Translations under genes and position numbers: made by a program | DNA from: Paenibacillus alba | GTDB lineage: Bacteria; Bacillota; Bacilli; Paenibacillales; NBRC-103111 | Length of the DNA stretch: 64,000 nucleotides | Direction of reading: 5' to 3' | Assembly: GCF_013204855.1 (NCBI RefSeq) | Contig: NZ_JABMKZ010000038.1 | Span: 1 to 64,000 of the forward strand | In this document: positions 17,940 to 26,582 of the stretch, one piece after another | Position numbering within the stretch: the stretch's first letter is position 1 | Layout of the letters: each line of letters opens with the position of its first letter | Notes under the pieces: model-generated | What the model was told of the DNA's origin: nothing | What the model saw: the letters and a program-made list of their open reading frames with translations, nothing else | The model's database searches: none

Positions 17940-18665
17940 TTACTGTTTCGCGTTCAAGAGCGTCTCGGGATTAACCGCTGCATTGTCACTGGCTTGGCGT
18001 ACTTCGAAGTGCAAATGCACGCCATCCTCTTTCTCGAACTCATTGCGGCCTGCCTTGGCGAGAACGTCGCCTTTCTTCACTTCTGCACCTTTGGCAACCT
18101 TCACGTCAGATAAACTTTGGTACACGCTGATCAGACCGTTGCTGTGGGTAATCTCAACCAGGCTGCCAACCACCGGATTCTGCTCGACGGCTGTTACTTT
18201 GCCGCTCAAAGCAGCCAAGACATCAAATGCCGCGCCATCTTTGGCTTTCAAGTCAATCGCGGAGTGCGGCGTCAGTTGATCGTTATATTGAATCATAGCC
18301 GCCTGCTTCACATCATTGGTTGCATTGGTGTCGTAGAAAGGAATTGAAACGTCGACAAGCGATCTGTCTTTGACAGGCCACTGGATAGTCTCAGGCTGCG
18401 CATTAACGGCAACGGCCCCATCCGGTGCGTTCGTCGATTTGTCTGTACTGCTAACCTTAATGCCCAGATCTTGGCTGACTGACTTGGTCCCGATGTCCTG
18501 GTACACCCACATTAAGGTTAAGATAATTGCTGCTGCCGCCACATACGTTGCTGGGAATACCCACTTCTTAGCAAGCAACCTCTTCCATGCAGATGGACTA
18601 CCTTGTGCTCCTTGAACAGTTTTAGGAGCTTCTTCTTTTTGAAAACCTTTGTTTTGATCACTCAT
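17940..18665 (-). CDS. spoIIQ: SpoIIQ-like M23 (LytM) protein
   Basis: Forespore membrane protein that pairs with SpoIIIAH across the intermembrane space during engulfment. A transmembrane helix lies at about residues 36-54 and a LytM/M23 domain at about 130-232. The zinc ligands are present (His134-x3-Asp138 and His219 in HLH), but the catalytic His of the usual Y-x-H-L motif is replaced (VYQSLS at 181-186). Peptidase activity is therefore doubtful. I chose the ATG at 18665 (MSDQNKGF) for its GAGGTG site. It lies directly downstream of spoIID, matching the spoIID-spoIIQ order of B. subtilis, and is closed by a terminator. Confidence 0.9.
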   Translation of the reverse strand: MSDQNKGFQKEEAPKTVQGAQGSPSAWKRLLAKKWVFPATYVAAAAIILTLMWVYQDIGTKSVSQDLGIKVSSTDKSTNAPDGAVAVNAQPETIQWPVKDRSLVDVSIPFYDTNATNDVKQAAMIQYNDQLTPHSAIDLKAKDGAAFDVLAALSGKVTAVEQNPVVGSLVEITHSNGLISVYQSLSDVKVAKGAEVKKGDVLAKAGRNEFEKEDGVHLHFEVRQASDNAAVNPETLLNAKQ

Positions 18666-18747
18666 GGTTATCACCTCATCAACCATTCTTGACACTTTTA
18701 AAGGTTTTATACTTGAAGAAAGATATTTTTATAGAGACAAGATCAGA

Positions 18748-19800
18748 TTAAGATTTTTGGATAAAAGGAGCCGCTTTTTCAATAGAGATGCCGGTGTAAT
18801 AGTAGGTTACGATTTGCTCGGCCGTTTTGCCTTCCTTCGCCATACCATTGGCCCCCCATTGACTCATACCAACGCCGTGACCGAATCCATAGGTTGTAAT
18901 CGCGACTTTCGAGCCGGACCATTTCCAATCGAACTGCGAGGATGCTAGACCCAACTTCTCTCTTACTTCACGCCCGGAGAATGTCTTACCACCGATCGTC
19001 ATTTTCTTAATCCGATGACCGGCAGACCATTCCAGCACTTTCATCGCCTTGGCATTCGTGCCCGTCGTAGCAATACTCGTAACCCCGAGCTTTTGAAGCA
19101 TATTTTTGTAGGTGATTTCAACGGTTTCTTGATAGCGCGAAGATAACTTCACATCCCAAGGGCTAGGCACACTGCGCAAATAGGGACTCTCAAACGGCCA
19201 GTAATCCTCGGAATTCTCTGTATACCCATTGCTTGTCGAGAAAAAAGTGGCATTGATAGGCTTATGCTCATAAGTAAGAATCATATCTTTGGTTTCATTC
19301 ACGGCTCTATCAATCTTAGCCATATTCGCCTCATACGAACGCTTGTCCCACTTCTCTTTCAGCTCTTGCTCTGTCAGATAGGCTTGATGCGCGGTAGTAT
19401 CCGTCACAAGGGCGTCATTCACCGGCATATTGCTGTAGTCCTTTTCTATGACTCTACGCACAACATACGTCCTGGCTGCCATGGCCTGCGCCTTCAGAGC
19501 CTCCAGCTCGAATTCAACCGGCATTTCCGCAGCGAGAACACCTTTCACGTACTGCTCCAGCGGCACGGTCTCAACCATCGCCTTCTTCGTTAAATACACG
19601 GGAATCATTAAGCCTTGCGCGGTAATCGTCTCCTGCAGTGATCCATCCGTCGCTACTTGCACAGGGGCTGCCGCGTCGCCATTAGGAATCTTCTTGACTA
19701 GCAGCATAGGCACAAACATAGTGACGCATAACATCGAAGACAAGCAAACAGCCATCCAGAGGATGACCCTGTGGTTAAGCACGCGTTTTTTCTTGAACAT
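18748..19800 (-). CDS. spoIID: Stage II sporulation protein D (lytic transglycosylase)
   Basis: Septal peptidoglycan hydrolase needed for engulfment, acting with SpoIIM and SpoIIP. A single N-terminal membrane anchor (residues 12-33) is followed by the SpoIID/LytB domain. The conserved block KGVLAAEMPVEFELEALKAQ carries the Glu that is catalytic in the family. FFSTSNGYTENSEDYW and the C-terminal GYGFGHGVGMSQWGANGMA are further signatures. The length of 350 residues is normal. It lies upstream of spoIIQ and downstream of murA, the conserved gene order. Confidence 0.95.
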   Translation of the reverse strand: MFKKKRVLNHRVILWMAVCLSSMLCVTMFVPMLLVKKIPNGDAAAPVQVATDGSLQETITAQGLMIPVYLTKKAMVETVPLEQYVKGVLAAEMPVEFELEALKAQAMAARTYVVRRVIEKDYSNMPVNDALVTDTTAHQAYLTEQELKEKWDKRSYEANMAKIDRAVNETKDMILTYEHKPINATFFSTSNGYTENSEDYWPFESPYLRSVPSPWDVKLSSRYQETVEITYKNMLQKLGVTSIATTGTNAKAMKVLEWSAGHRIKKMTIGGKTFSGREVREKLGLASSQFDWKWSGSKVAITTYGFGHGVGMSQWGANGMAKEGKTAEQIVTYYYTGISIEKAAPFIQKS

Positions 19801-20070
19801 AGGTCTGAACAGCCTCCATAAGCGCGTTTACTAGCAGGTATTTTGGTATGACTTAGCTTATGAGAGGATTTGCTAGAATAGAACAAGGTAGAGCGGTAGA
19901 TGGGGGAGGGGGCGAGAGGAGAGGGCATACGTTAATCTTCCAAATGCAAAAAAGAGACTGACCCATAAGCGAAGTTAAGTGTGTGAGCGTCTATAGTTGA
20001 TTACTTTACAGCTCCACGCGGGATTAAGGGGTCTCAGATCAGATCAGTTTAGTTCACCCAAGTGTAAAAA

Positions 20071-20249
20071 CCTGCGAAAATGCAGGAATTTCCGGGCGAA
20101 TTCGGTTAAAAAGTGGAAATTCCTGCAATTGTGCAGGTATTTTCATCTTTTTCAGCCGCTCATCCAAGAAAAGCCTCAAAAACCTGCACAAACGCAGGCA
20201 TTTAATCGTTGAGGCTGTTCCAAGAGCAAAAAAGATGCATTATTGCAGG
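20071..20249. repeat. Array of CCTGC-N6-GCAGG palindromes in the spoIID-murA gap
   Basis: Three 16-bp palindromes of the form CCTGC-N6-GCAGG lie at 20071-20086, 20122-20137 and 20183-20198, with a half-degenerate fourth at 20234-20249. Start-to-start distances are 51, 61 and 51 bp. AAAAA tracts and GGAATTTCC-like flanks recur beside them. The 19801-20480 stretch holds no credible gene. Confidence 0.65.
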
Positions 20250-20480
20250 TTTAGAGAAAGCATCTGGAGCTAGAGCTCGAAAGTAGGAGGCTCATCAAGA
20301 GATTATCAGAACCTGTAATAGCTACATAGATCCGGATGCTACATGTATACGCATGAAAAAGATCGGCGTACGCGGAGCGGCCAGTTTATGCCAGGCTACA
20401 AGGTACAAATCTGAACTGCCGGTAATCGAGAAGCATAGTAAGTTTAGAATAGTCACGACCGAGCCTCTCCGAATCCCAAC

Positions 20481-20525
20481 AAAAAAAGCTGTCCCTCAAG
20501 TAGGTTTATCTACTTATGGGACAGC
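20481..20525 (-). terminator. Strong terminator after murA
   Basis: GCTGTCCC-ATAAGTAG pairs with CTACTTGA-GGGACAGC across a six-base loop, followed in minus orientation by seven T residues. It lies 12 bases after the murA stop. Confidence 0.92.
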
Positions 20526-20536
20526 CCTCTCTTTAT

Positions 20537-21856
20537 TTAAGCCAGCGTCGGCTGAATGTTGAAGAAACCTAAATCCGCCGCTTCCTGTTCGACTTCTTGC
20601 GGCACCGATCTATGAATATCGGCACCAAGCTCACGGAGAACGTCCGTGATGTCCACGTACCCGCGGTCAATATGGTGAACGCCTGTAATCTCCGTTTCAC
20701 CTTCAGCTGCCAGCGCTGCCAGAATAAGCGCTGCCCCTGCACGCAGGTCGGTTGCGCAGACTTTCGCGCCCTGCAGCTTAGCGTTGCCGCTGACGATAGC
20801 CGTGCGGCCATCGACCTTGATGTGAGCATTCATGTTCGCGAATTCCTCCACGTGCATGAACCGGTTCTCGAACACGGTCTCGGTTACAAGACTCGTGCCG
20901 TCGGCCACCATAAGCAGCGCCATCATCTGCGACTGCATATCGGTAGGGAAGCCGGGATACGGCAGCGTCTTCACGTCAACGGCACGGAGTGGTCCCGAAG
21001 CGCGAACGCGAATACCGTTTTCATCTTCTTCGATGACAACGCCCATTTCTTGCATTTTAGAAATAACCGGTCGGAGATGATCGCCAATTGCGCCCTCCAT
21101 GTACAGCTCGCTGCCCGTAATCGCTGCGGCGATCATATATGTACCCGCTTCTACTCGATCTGGAATAACCGTATGTACGACTCCACATAGCTTTTCTACG
21201 CCTTCTATACGAATAACACCCGTACCTGCACCACGAATGGTAGCACCCATAGCATTCAAATAATTGGCCAAATCGACAATTTCAGGCTCTTTGGCTGCAT
21301 TTTCAATGATGGTTGTGCCTTCAGCAAGCGTAGCTGCCATCATGATATTCTCCGTTGCTCCAACACTGGCCACATCCAAGTAAATTTTGGCGCCCTTGAG
21401 GCGTCCTTTTACCTTGGCTTCGATATATCCCTGACCTAATTCAATATCGGCACCCATCGCTTCGAAGCCTTTGAGATGCTGATCAATCGGTCTTGTGCCG
21501 ATCGCACAGCCGCCTGGCAGCGAAATTCTCGCTTGACCCAGTCTGGCTAACAAAGGGCCCATCACGAGGAAGGAAGCTCTCATTTTACGAACCAGATCAT
21601 AAGAGGCTTCACATGTGTTGATGTTCTGAGCGCGAACACGAATAACCTGACGGTCGTATTCCACTTCAATGCCTAAGCTCTGTAAAACTTTATTAATGAC
21701 TAGTACATCGTCAAGGGGAGGCGCATCATGGATGACGCTTTCACCTTCCGACCCCAGAATGGAAGCCGCAATAATCGGCAGAACCGCATTCTTTGCTCCG
21801 TTGATTTTCACATTGCCAGCTAGCTTTCGGCCACCGCGGACGATAATTTTGCTCAT
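20537..21856 (-). CDS. murA: UDP-N-acetylglucosamine 1-carboxyvinyltransferase MurA
   Basis: First committed step of peptidoglycan synthesis: enolpyruvyl transfer from PEP to UDP-GlcNAc. It has the inside-out alpha/beta barrel (EPSP synthase) fold. Visible motifs are VRGGRKLAGNVKINGAKNAVLP, the catalytic Cys loop LPGGCAIGTRPIDQH (the fosfomycin target Cys) and PYPGFPTDMQSQMMALL. The ATG at 21856 (MSKIIVRGG) lies seven bases after GGAGG; upstream ATGs add only a few residues. The position beside spoIID corresponds to murAA of B. subtilis. The DUF1146 gene precedes it and a terminator follows it. Confidence 0.96.
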   Translation of the reverse strand: MSKIIVRGGRKLAGNVKINGAKNAVLPIIAASILGSEGESVIHDAPPLDDVLVINKVLQSLGIEVEYDRQVIRVRAQNINTCEASYDLVRKMRASFLVMGPLLARLGQARISLPGGCAIGTRPIDQHLKGFEAMGADIELGQGYIEAKVKGRLKGAKIYLDVASVGATENIMMAATLAEGTTIIENAAKEPEIVDLANYLNAMGATIRGAGTGVIRIEGVEKLCGVVHTVIPDRVEAGTYMIAAAITGSELYMEGAIGDHLRPVISKMQEMGVVIEEDENGIRVRASGPLRAVDVKTLPYPGFPTDMQSQMMALLMVADGTSLVTETVFENRFMHVEEFANMNAHIKVDGRTAIVSGNAKLQGAKVCATDLRAGAALILAALAAEGETEITGVHHIDRGYVDITDVLRELGADIHRSVPQEVEQEAADLGFFNIQPTLA

Positions 21857-22053
21857 CATGGTCCCTCCGCGCACTTATTTTAAATTACAAGGTTTTGCAC
21901 ATTTCCTAAGTTTATCATTTCAACCCATACTGTTACAACTGTGTTCTTTTGGTATTCGCAAGCACCTACATAGAGTTCGAATAGGATCCCGATTTTCGAT
22001 CCGTTCTATTACCATTGTTGACAACTAATTAACGCATTATTCGAAAAATCTAA

Positions 22054-22314
22054 TTAAAACATCTTCCCAAAGCCCATGGATAAACCCAAATATTGAATGA
22101 AAAAACTGGCAACCAGATGCCCAAGCCCAATGGAAAGCAGGATTTGAAGCATAATCGCTTGAGCTGCCTTTGGCCTTTTGAGCAGGACATCGAAACGGAA
22201 TGCCTGAAGTGCCCACCAAGCTAAACCTATACACAAGATATAGACAACAATGTCGACCATATTCATCATTGAAGCATACTTGGCCGCTTCATTCCATTTA
22301 TCTGTTTCTCCCAT
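22054..22314 (-). CDS. DUF1146 family membrane protein (YwzB-like)
   Basis: An 86-residue protein with two hydrophobic helices (about 19-41 and 53-78). The conserved spacer FRFDVLLKRPKAAQAIMLQ between them is typical of DUF1146, whose members (B. subtilis YwzB) sit between the atp and murAA genes. Its function is unknown. It lies between the subtilase and murA on the same strand; in most relatives it sits directly after the atp operon, so the nuo operon and subtilase appear as an insertion. Confidence 0.85.
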   Translation of the reverse strand: MGETDKWNEAAKYASMMNMVDIVVYILCIGLAWWALQAFRFDVLLKRPKAAQAIMLQILLSIGLGHLVASFFIQYLGLSMGFGKMF

Positions 22315-22334
22315 AGGCCGCTCCTTTTTGTAGA

Positions 22335-24863
22335 TTATCGATTTACTACTTTAGCAAGCAGGGTAACGAATTCAGCACGGGTAGCTTGCTCATCGGGGTG
22401 GAAGGTACCATCTGCGTAGCCAGCTACCCACCCATCAGCCGACATTTGCTTCAGAATGCCAATTCCCCAGTAAGAATCATCCACATCCGTAAAGGGCGAA
22501 TTGCCCCGCTTCTTCCCTGTCATATTCATGCTGCTGGCCAGCATCTGTGTCATTTCCATACGTGTAAGAGTACGGTCTGGTCCAAAGGTGCCATTCGGGT
22601 AACCTGTTACAATCCCTGCTTGAACAGCCTTAGCCACATAGTCATAAGCCCAGTGCGAACTATTCATATCACCGAAGCTTACTTCCTTCCGCTTAGTCAG
22701 CTTCAAAGCACGTGTTAGTACTGTCGCCGCCTCAGCGCGTGTAATCGGCTGATTCGGAGCAAATCGGTAATTGCCATAGCCGCTAATGACACCTTGTTCG
22801 GTTAGCTGGCTGATTGCCGCCTGCGCCCAGTGCCCCTCGATATCGGCAAAGCCGCTTATGAGTGCATAGCTATTTATCTTTAACCGATACATTTGACTCA
22901 TAAACCATTGGTTTGCTTGAAGCTTAATATAATAAGTCCCCGCATTAAGCGTCTTCTCGATGAACAATTGATCAATACCTGACTCATTCCGGTAAAAGTT
23001 TTGTTCCTTCAAGGAGCTGTCGTACAACGTAGCGTACATGATACGCGATGTCGGAATGTTCGTTAACCGTATTTGTGCCAAGCCGTCTTTGGTCATACGG
23101 AATTCGAACCAATCGACGTCATCATTCGTATGCATCAAACCTTCATAAACCGAATTCATTGCGGCAAATGTAGCTTGATACGATTTATCATTCGGCTCAT
23201 TGGGATCAATTAGCTTAGGTGTATATTCAATTTCTAACGTGTATTCTCCTGTAATCGGTCCAGAATAATCCTTCACATTGCTGACACGAATGTAATACTG
23301 CCCGGGAAACACATCCATTTGCGGACTGATCTCGATGGCGCCATCTCCACCCTGATCAATCGTAATCGATTTCTCGCCTTCCTTCTGAATGAGCAGCATC
23401 GGATCAATTCGTCCGGTATCGACAGACAGTTTAACACGCATCGTACCCGAATGCTCCAGATTAATTACGAACCAATCGAGATCATCTTTTTTATCAAAAG
23501 TGCCGCGAAGCGTTTGGCTGCGCGCGGGCAAGGCAAACGCTTTGTACTGTTTATCATTGTCCTCAAAAGGATCTTTATAAATGATAAAGTCCGTTAAGAG
23601 CGAGTAATTAATGGCTGTTTTGGTTGTACGGTCAACGGTCTGAAGCTGAACATACGTTCGTCCCTTCGTCACGGCTACCCGGAAAGGCTTGCTGCTGTCC
23701 GTACTGCTATTGGAAATGAATGTTTCACCTGAGTCAAAACGCACACGGATCCCAGCGCTATCCGAATTATGGAGCGAGACTTCAATAAACCCATCATAAG
23801 CCGCATCAATAGCAAACCAATCCTCATCTTGCGCTGAGGTCAGTGCGGCCTTAACAGCCGTATGAATAGGAAGCTTGGCTGCTTGATTCTGGGTGTTGTT
23901 AGGCTCAAAGCGATCTTCATTGTAGGGCTGTGTCAGTGCCAAGTCCACTTGCAGAAGGCCGTATCCCGTCTTCTCATCCCAACCCGTCGGACCGAGGTCC
24001 TCGGCTGTCTGCTCCAACTGCGAGCGTACTTGGTAAGCGCTCATTCCGGGGTATTTCCCCCAGACCAAAGCAGCCGCTCCAGCTACCTGTGGCGCTGACA
24101 TCGAGCTTCCGTCTTGATACTGATAACCGCCTCCAAGCGCGGTGGTATACACATCCCAGGGTGCGACCAGATCCAGCTCAGGCCCAAAATTGGATCGGGA
24201 ATCTGCCTGCTTATTCCCAGTGACACCTCCAACAGCCAGAACCGTTGGATACGCCGCCGGGTATTTCACACTCGTGCCTTCATTGCCGACAGCGGCAACC
24301 AAGAGCACATTGTGATCCTCCGCGTACTGCACGACGCCTGCCAAGTAGTCCGAATATTTATTCAGCCCTAGGGAGAGAACAACAATTTTCGCTCCGTGAT
24401 CTACCGCATATTTAATTCCTTCACCCAGCTTCGCCTCGCCGCCTGTGCCGTCGGCTTCCAGCGCTTTTATTGGCATAATCTTTGCATTGGGCGCAATGCC
24501 AGCAATCCCTTTATCGTTATTGAATGAAGCCGCAATGATGCCAGCTACGTTCGTTCCATGTCCATTATCATCATATGGCTTCTTGGAGGGCTGAAGCAAA
24601 TTCACGCCGTCCACCAAATTTCCTACAAGATCAGGATGTGTAAGATCAACACCTGTATCAACGACAGCGACAACAATCGGTGTTCGGTTATCCCCTGCTG
24701 CAGCCCATGCTTGATCGATATGAATCATATCCAGATAGGTTTGTTTTACCCTCATGGGATCCGTCGATAGGGGGTAGGCTGCCTCTACTTTGATTGCCAT
24801 CCCTGTGAGTTCCAAGGTGAGCATCATCAGGAAAATGAACCACAGGTGCCGCATTAATTTCAT
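22335..24863 (-). CDS. SLH-anchored subtilisin-type serine protease
   Basis: Exported S8 protease fixed to the cell wall. A signal peptide occupies residues 1-28. The catalytic triad is complete: Asp69 (VVDTGVDLTHP), His102 (GHGTNVAG) and Ser254 (GSSMSAPQVAG), with oxyanion Asn194 (GNEG). Residues about 310-660 hold three or more PPC-like beta domains, each opening with a phrase such as EDRFEPNNTQNQA or DPNEPNDKSYQA. Three SLH repeats follow at about 665-842. No long inhibitor-type propeptide is visible. The substrate is unknown; surface-protein turnover or nutrient proteolysis are both possible. It is the third SLH protein in the window and also depends on CsaB-modified polymer. Confidence 0.92.
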   Translation of the reverse strand: MKLMRHLWFIFLMMLTLELTGMAIKVEAAYPLSTDPMRVKQTYLDMIHIDQAWAAAGDNRTPIVVAVVDTGVDLTHPDLVGNLVDGVNLLQPSKKPYDDNGHGTNVAGIIAASFNNDKGIAGIAPNAKIMPIKALEADGTGGEAKLGEGIKYAVDHGAKIVVLSLGLNKYSDYLAGVVQYAEDHNVLLVAAVGNEGTSVKYPAAYPTVLAVGGVTGNKQADSRSNFGPELDLVAPWDVYTTALGGGYQYQDGSSMSAPQVAGAAALVWGKYPGMSAYQVRSQLEQTAEDLGPTGWDEKTGYGLLQVDLALTQPYNEDRFEPNNTQNQAAKLPIHTAVKAALTSAQDEDWFAIDAAYDGFIEVSLHNSDSAGIRVRFDSGETFISNSSTDSSKPFRVAVTKGRTYVQLQTVDRTTKTAINYSLLTDFIIYKDPFEDNDKQYKAFALPARSQTLRGTFDKKDDLDWFVINLEHSGTMRVKLSVDTGRIDPMLLIQKEGEKSITIDQGGDGAIEISPQMDVFPGQYYIRVSNVKDYSGPITGEYTLEIEYTPKLIDPNEPNDKSYQATFAAMNSVYEGLMHTNDDVDWFEFRMTKDGLAQIRLTNIPTSRIMYATLYDSSLKEQNFYRNESGIDQLFIEKTLNAGTYYIKLQANQWFMSQMYRLKINSYALISGFADIEGHWAQAAISQLTEQGVISGYGNYRFAPNQPITRAEAATVLTRALKLTKRKEVSFGDMNSSHWAYDYVAKAVQAGIVTGYPNGTFGPDRTLTRMEMTQMLASSMNMTGKKRGNSPFTDVDDSYWGIGILKQMSADGWVAGYADGTFHPDEQATRAEFVTLLAKVVNR

Positions 24864-25015
24864 GTCATCACAGGTCCTTTATCTCTTAATGGTTTTTTCC
24901 TTCTCTATCTATACCACATTACCCGCCTTCTCGATACATATAACGGTTTTTCGTCGCAAAAAGTTCAGATTTTTGGAAATATTTTTTCATGTAGATGATG
25001 GATGTTCTGTAAACA

Positions 25016-25052
25016 CAAAAAACCTCCCCCAATTTCTTGCTTAGGGGAAGGT
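25016..25052 (-). terminator. Terminator of the nuo operon
   Basis: ACCTTCCCC pairs with GGGGGAGGT (one G-U) and is followed by TTTTTT in minus orientation, 15 bases downstream of the nuoN stop. Confidence 0.85.
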
Positions 25053-25066
25053 CTTATTGCAAACAC

Positions 25067-26578
25067 TTATTTAATTATAAAATCCTTCGTCAACGTGAAG
25101 ATGGATTCAATACCCTTCAGCACGATATGCGGCACAAAGCCTAAAGCCAAGCCAACAAGCGCACACAACCATACGGTTATGCCGAGCGGGACCGAAACCT
25201 TGACTTCAGCAGGCTCATAGTCGCTGCGCATGAACATTTGACGCACGATGCCGAAATAGTAATACAGAGAAACTACACTGGTCAGAATCATCAGAGACCC
25301 GAGCCAATATTGCTTGGTCTGCATCGTTCCCAAGATGATATAGAGCTTTCCGAAGAAGCCGCCCGAAACAGGGATACCAGCCAAGGACAGTACGATCAAA
25401 ACCATGGCAACGGCGGTTAAGGGAGCCCGATAATACATACCGCCAAAGCCCTTGGCTTCCGTATGTCCCTCTGCCTGCTCCATAATCATCAACACGGCGA
25501 AAGCACCAATGTTCATAAACAAGTACGCGATCAGGTAGAAAATAAATTCAGAAAAGTTCGCGTAATGCGTACCGGAGAAGTACGTTCCAATTGGAACTAG
25601 CAAATACCCGGCATTGGCGATCCCTGAGTAAGCCAACAATCTTTTCATATTCGTTTGCTTCAGGGCAATGAAGTTACCGGTCACCATCGCGATGGCGGCC
25701 ATTACGGATATAGCCAGGAACACATCGGATTGGATGTTGCTTCCCTCGAAGTTGCTAAATCCGAACAATACGTAGAATACTCGGAAAAGGATAGCAAAGC
25801 CGGCAGCCTTGGACACGACAGCCAGGAAAGCTGTCACCGGCGTCGGAGCGCCTTGATACACATCCGGTGCCCAGCTGTGGAACGGCGCTGCTGCGATTTT
25901 AAAACCAAAACCGGCCAGCAGTAGGAAGAATGATACATAAAGCAGCGGTTCATAAGAAGCCACAAGGGATGGAAGTGCGATGCCAATCTCCATTAAATTG
26001 CTGGAACCCGTCATTCCGTATAAGAAGGACATGCCATACAGGATAATAGCGGAGGATATCCCCCCCATAACCAAGTACTTAAAAGCCCCTTCGTTGGACT
26101 GCGCATCTTTCTTCTTCATGGCAACCATCAAGTAAGAGGTGATGCTTAGCAGTTCTAACCCTACATACAACGTAATCAAGTCACCTGACGATGACATTAT
26201 CATAGCACCAAGCGCGGCAGGCAGGTAGAAGTAGTAATACTCCCCAACGTGCGGGATCGCATCTTCTTTGATGAAGCTGAGGCTCATCAAGACGATAAGG
26301 CCGGTCCCCGTTAACGTAAATAATTTAAGCAGATTTGAGAAATCATCTACACGATAGCTCTGATTGAGCAGCGAAAAGGGTTCTGCCGGATTCAACTGAA
26401 GAATGACGAATACTGCAGAAACCGCGATGCCGACCAGTGTCAACCATCCGATGATGGAGCGATTCATCCTATTCGGCAGAATTAAATCCAAGAGAGATAG
26501 GATGATCGCGGTGACAACCAGCGAAAGCTCAGGGAGCAGATGCACTAAATCGTTAGCATGAAGTCGAAGCTGTTCCAC
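25067..26578 (-). CDS. nuoN: NADH-quinone oxidoreductase subunit N
   Basis: Antiporter-like membrane subunit of complex I with about 14 transmembrane helices, taking part in proton translocation. The proton-antiporter core motif is visible (KAAAPFHSWAPDVYQGAPTPVTAFLAVVSKAAGFA), including the key Lys residues. It starts with GTG at 26578, eight bases after AGGAGG. It is the last gene of the nuo operon, four bases after nuoM and followed by the terminator at 25016-25052. The length of 503 residues is normal. Confidence 0.95.
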   Translation of the reverse strand: MEQLRLHANDLVHLLPELSLVVTAIILSLLDLILPNRMNRSIIGWLTLVGIAVSAVFVILQLNPAEPFSLLNQSYRVDDFSNLLKLFTLTGTGLIVLMSLSFIKEDAIPHVGEYYYFYLPAALGAMIMSSSGDLITLYVGLELLSITSYLMVAMKKKDAQSNEGAFKYLVMGGISSAIILYGMSFLYGMTGSSNLMEIGIALPSLVASYEPLLYVSFFLLLAGFGFKIAAAPFHSWAPDVYQGAPTPVTAFLAVVSKAAGFAILFRVFYVLFGFSNFEGSNIQSDVFLAISVMAAIAMVTGNFIALKQTNMKRLLAYSGIANAGYLLVPIGTYFSGTHYANFSEFIFYLIAYLFMNIGAFAVLMIMEQAEGHTEAKGFGGMYYRAPLTAVAMVLIVLSLAGIPVSGGFFGKLYIILGTMQTKQYWLGSLMILTSVVSLYYYFGIVRQMFMRSDYEPAEVKVSVPLGITVWLCALVGLALGFVPHIVLKGIESIFTLTKDFIIK

Positions 26579-26582
26579 TGGT

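Noticed and set aside
20353..20562. 69-codon plus-strand frame in the spoIID-murA gap
   Set aside because: It runs through the murA terminator and into the murA 3' end; it has no ribosome binding site or recognisable domain.
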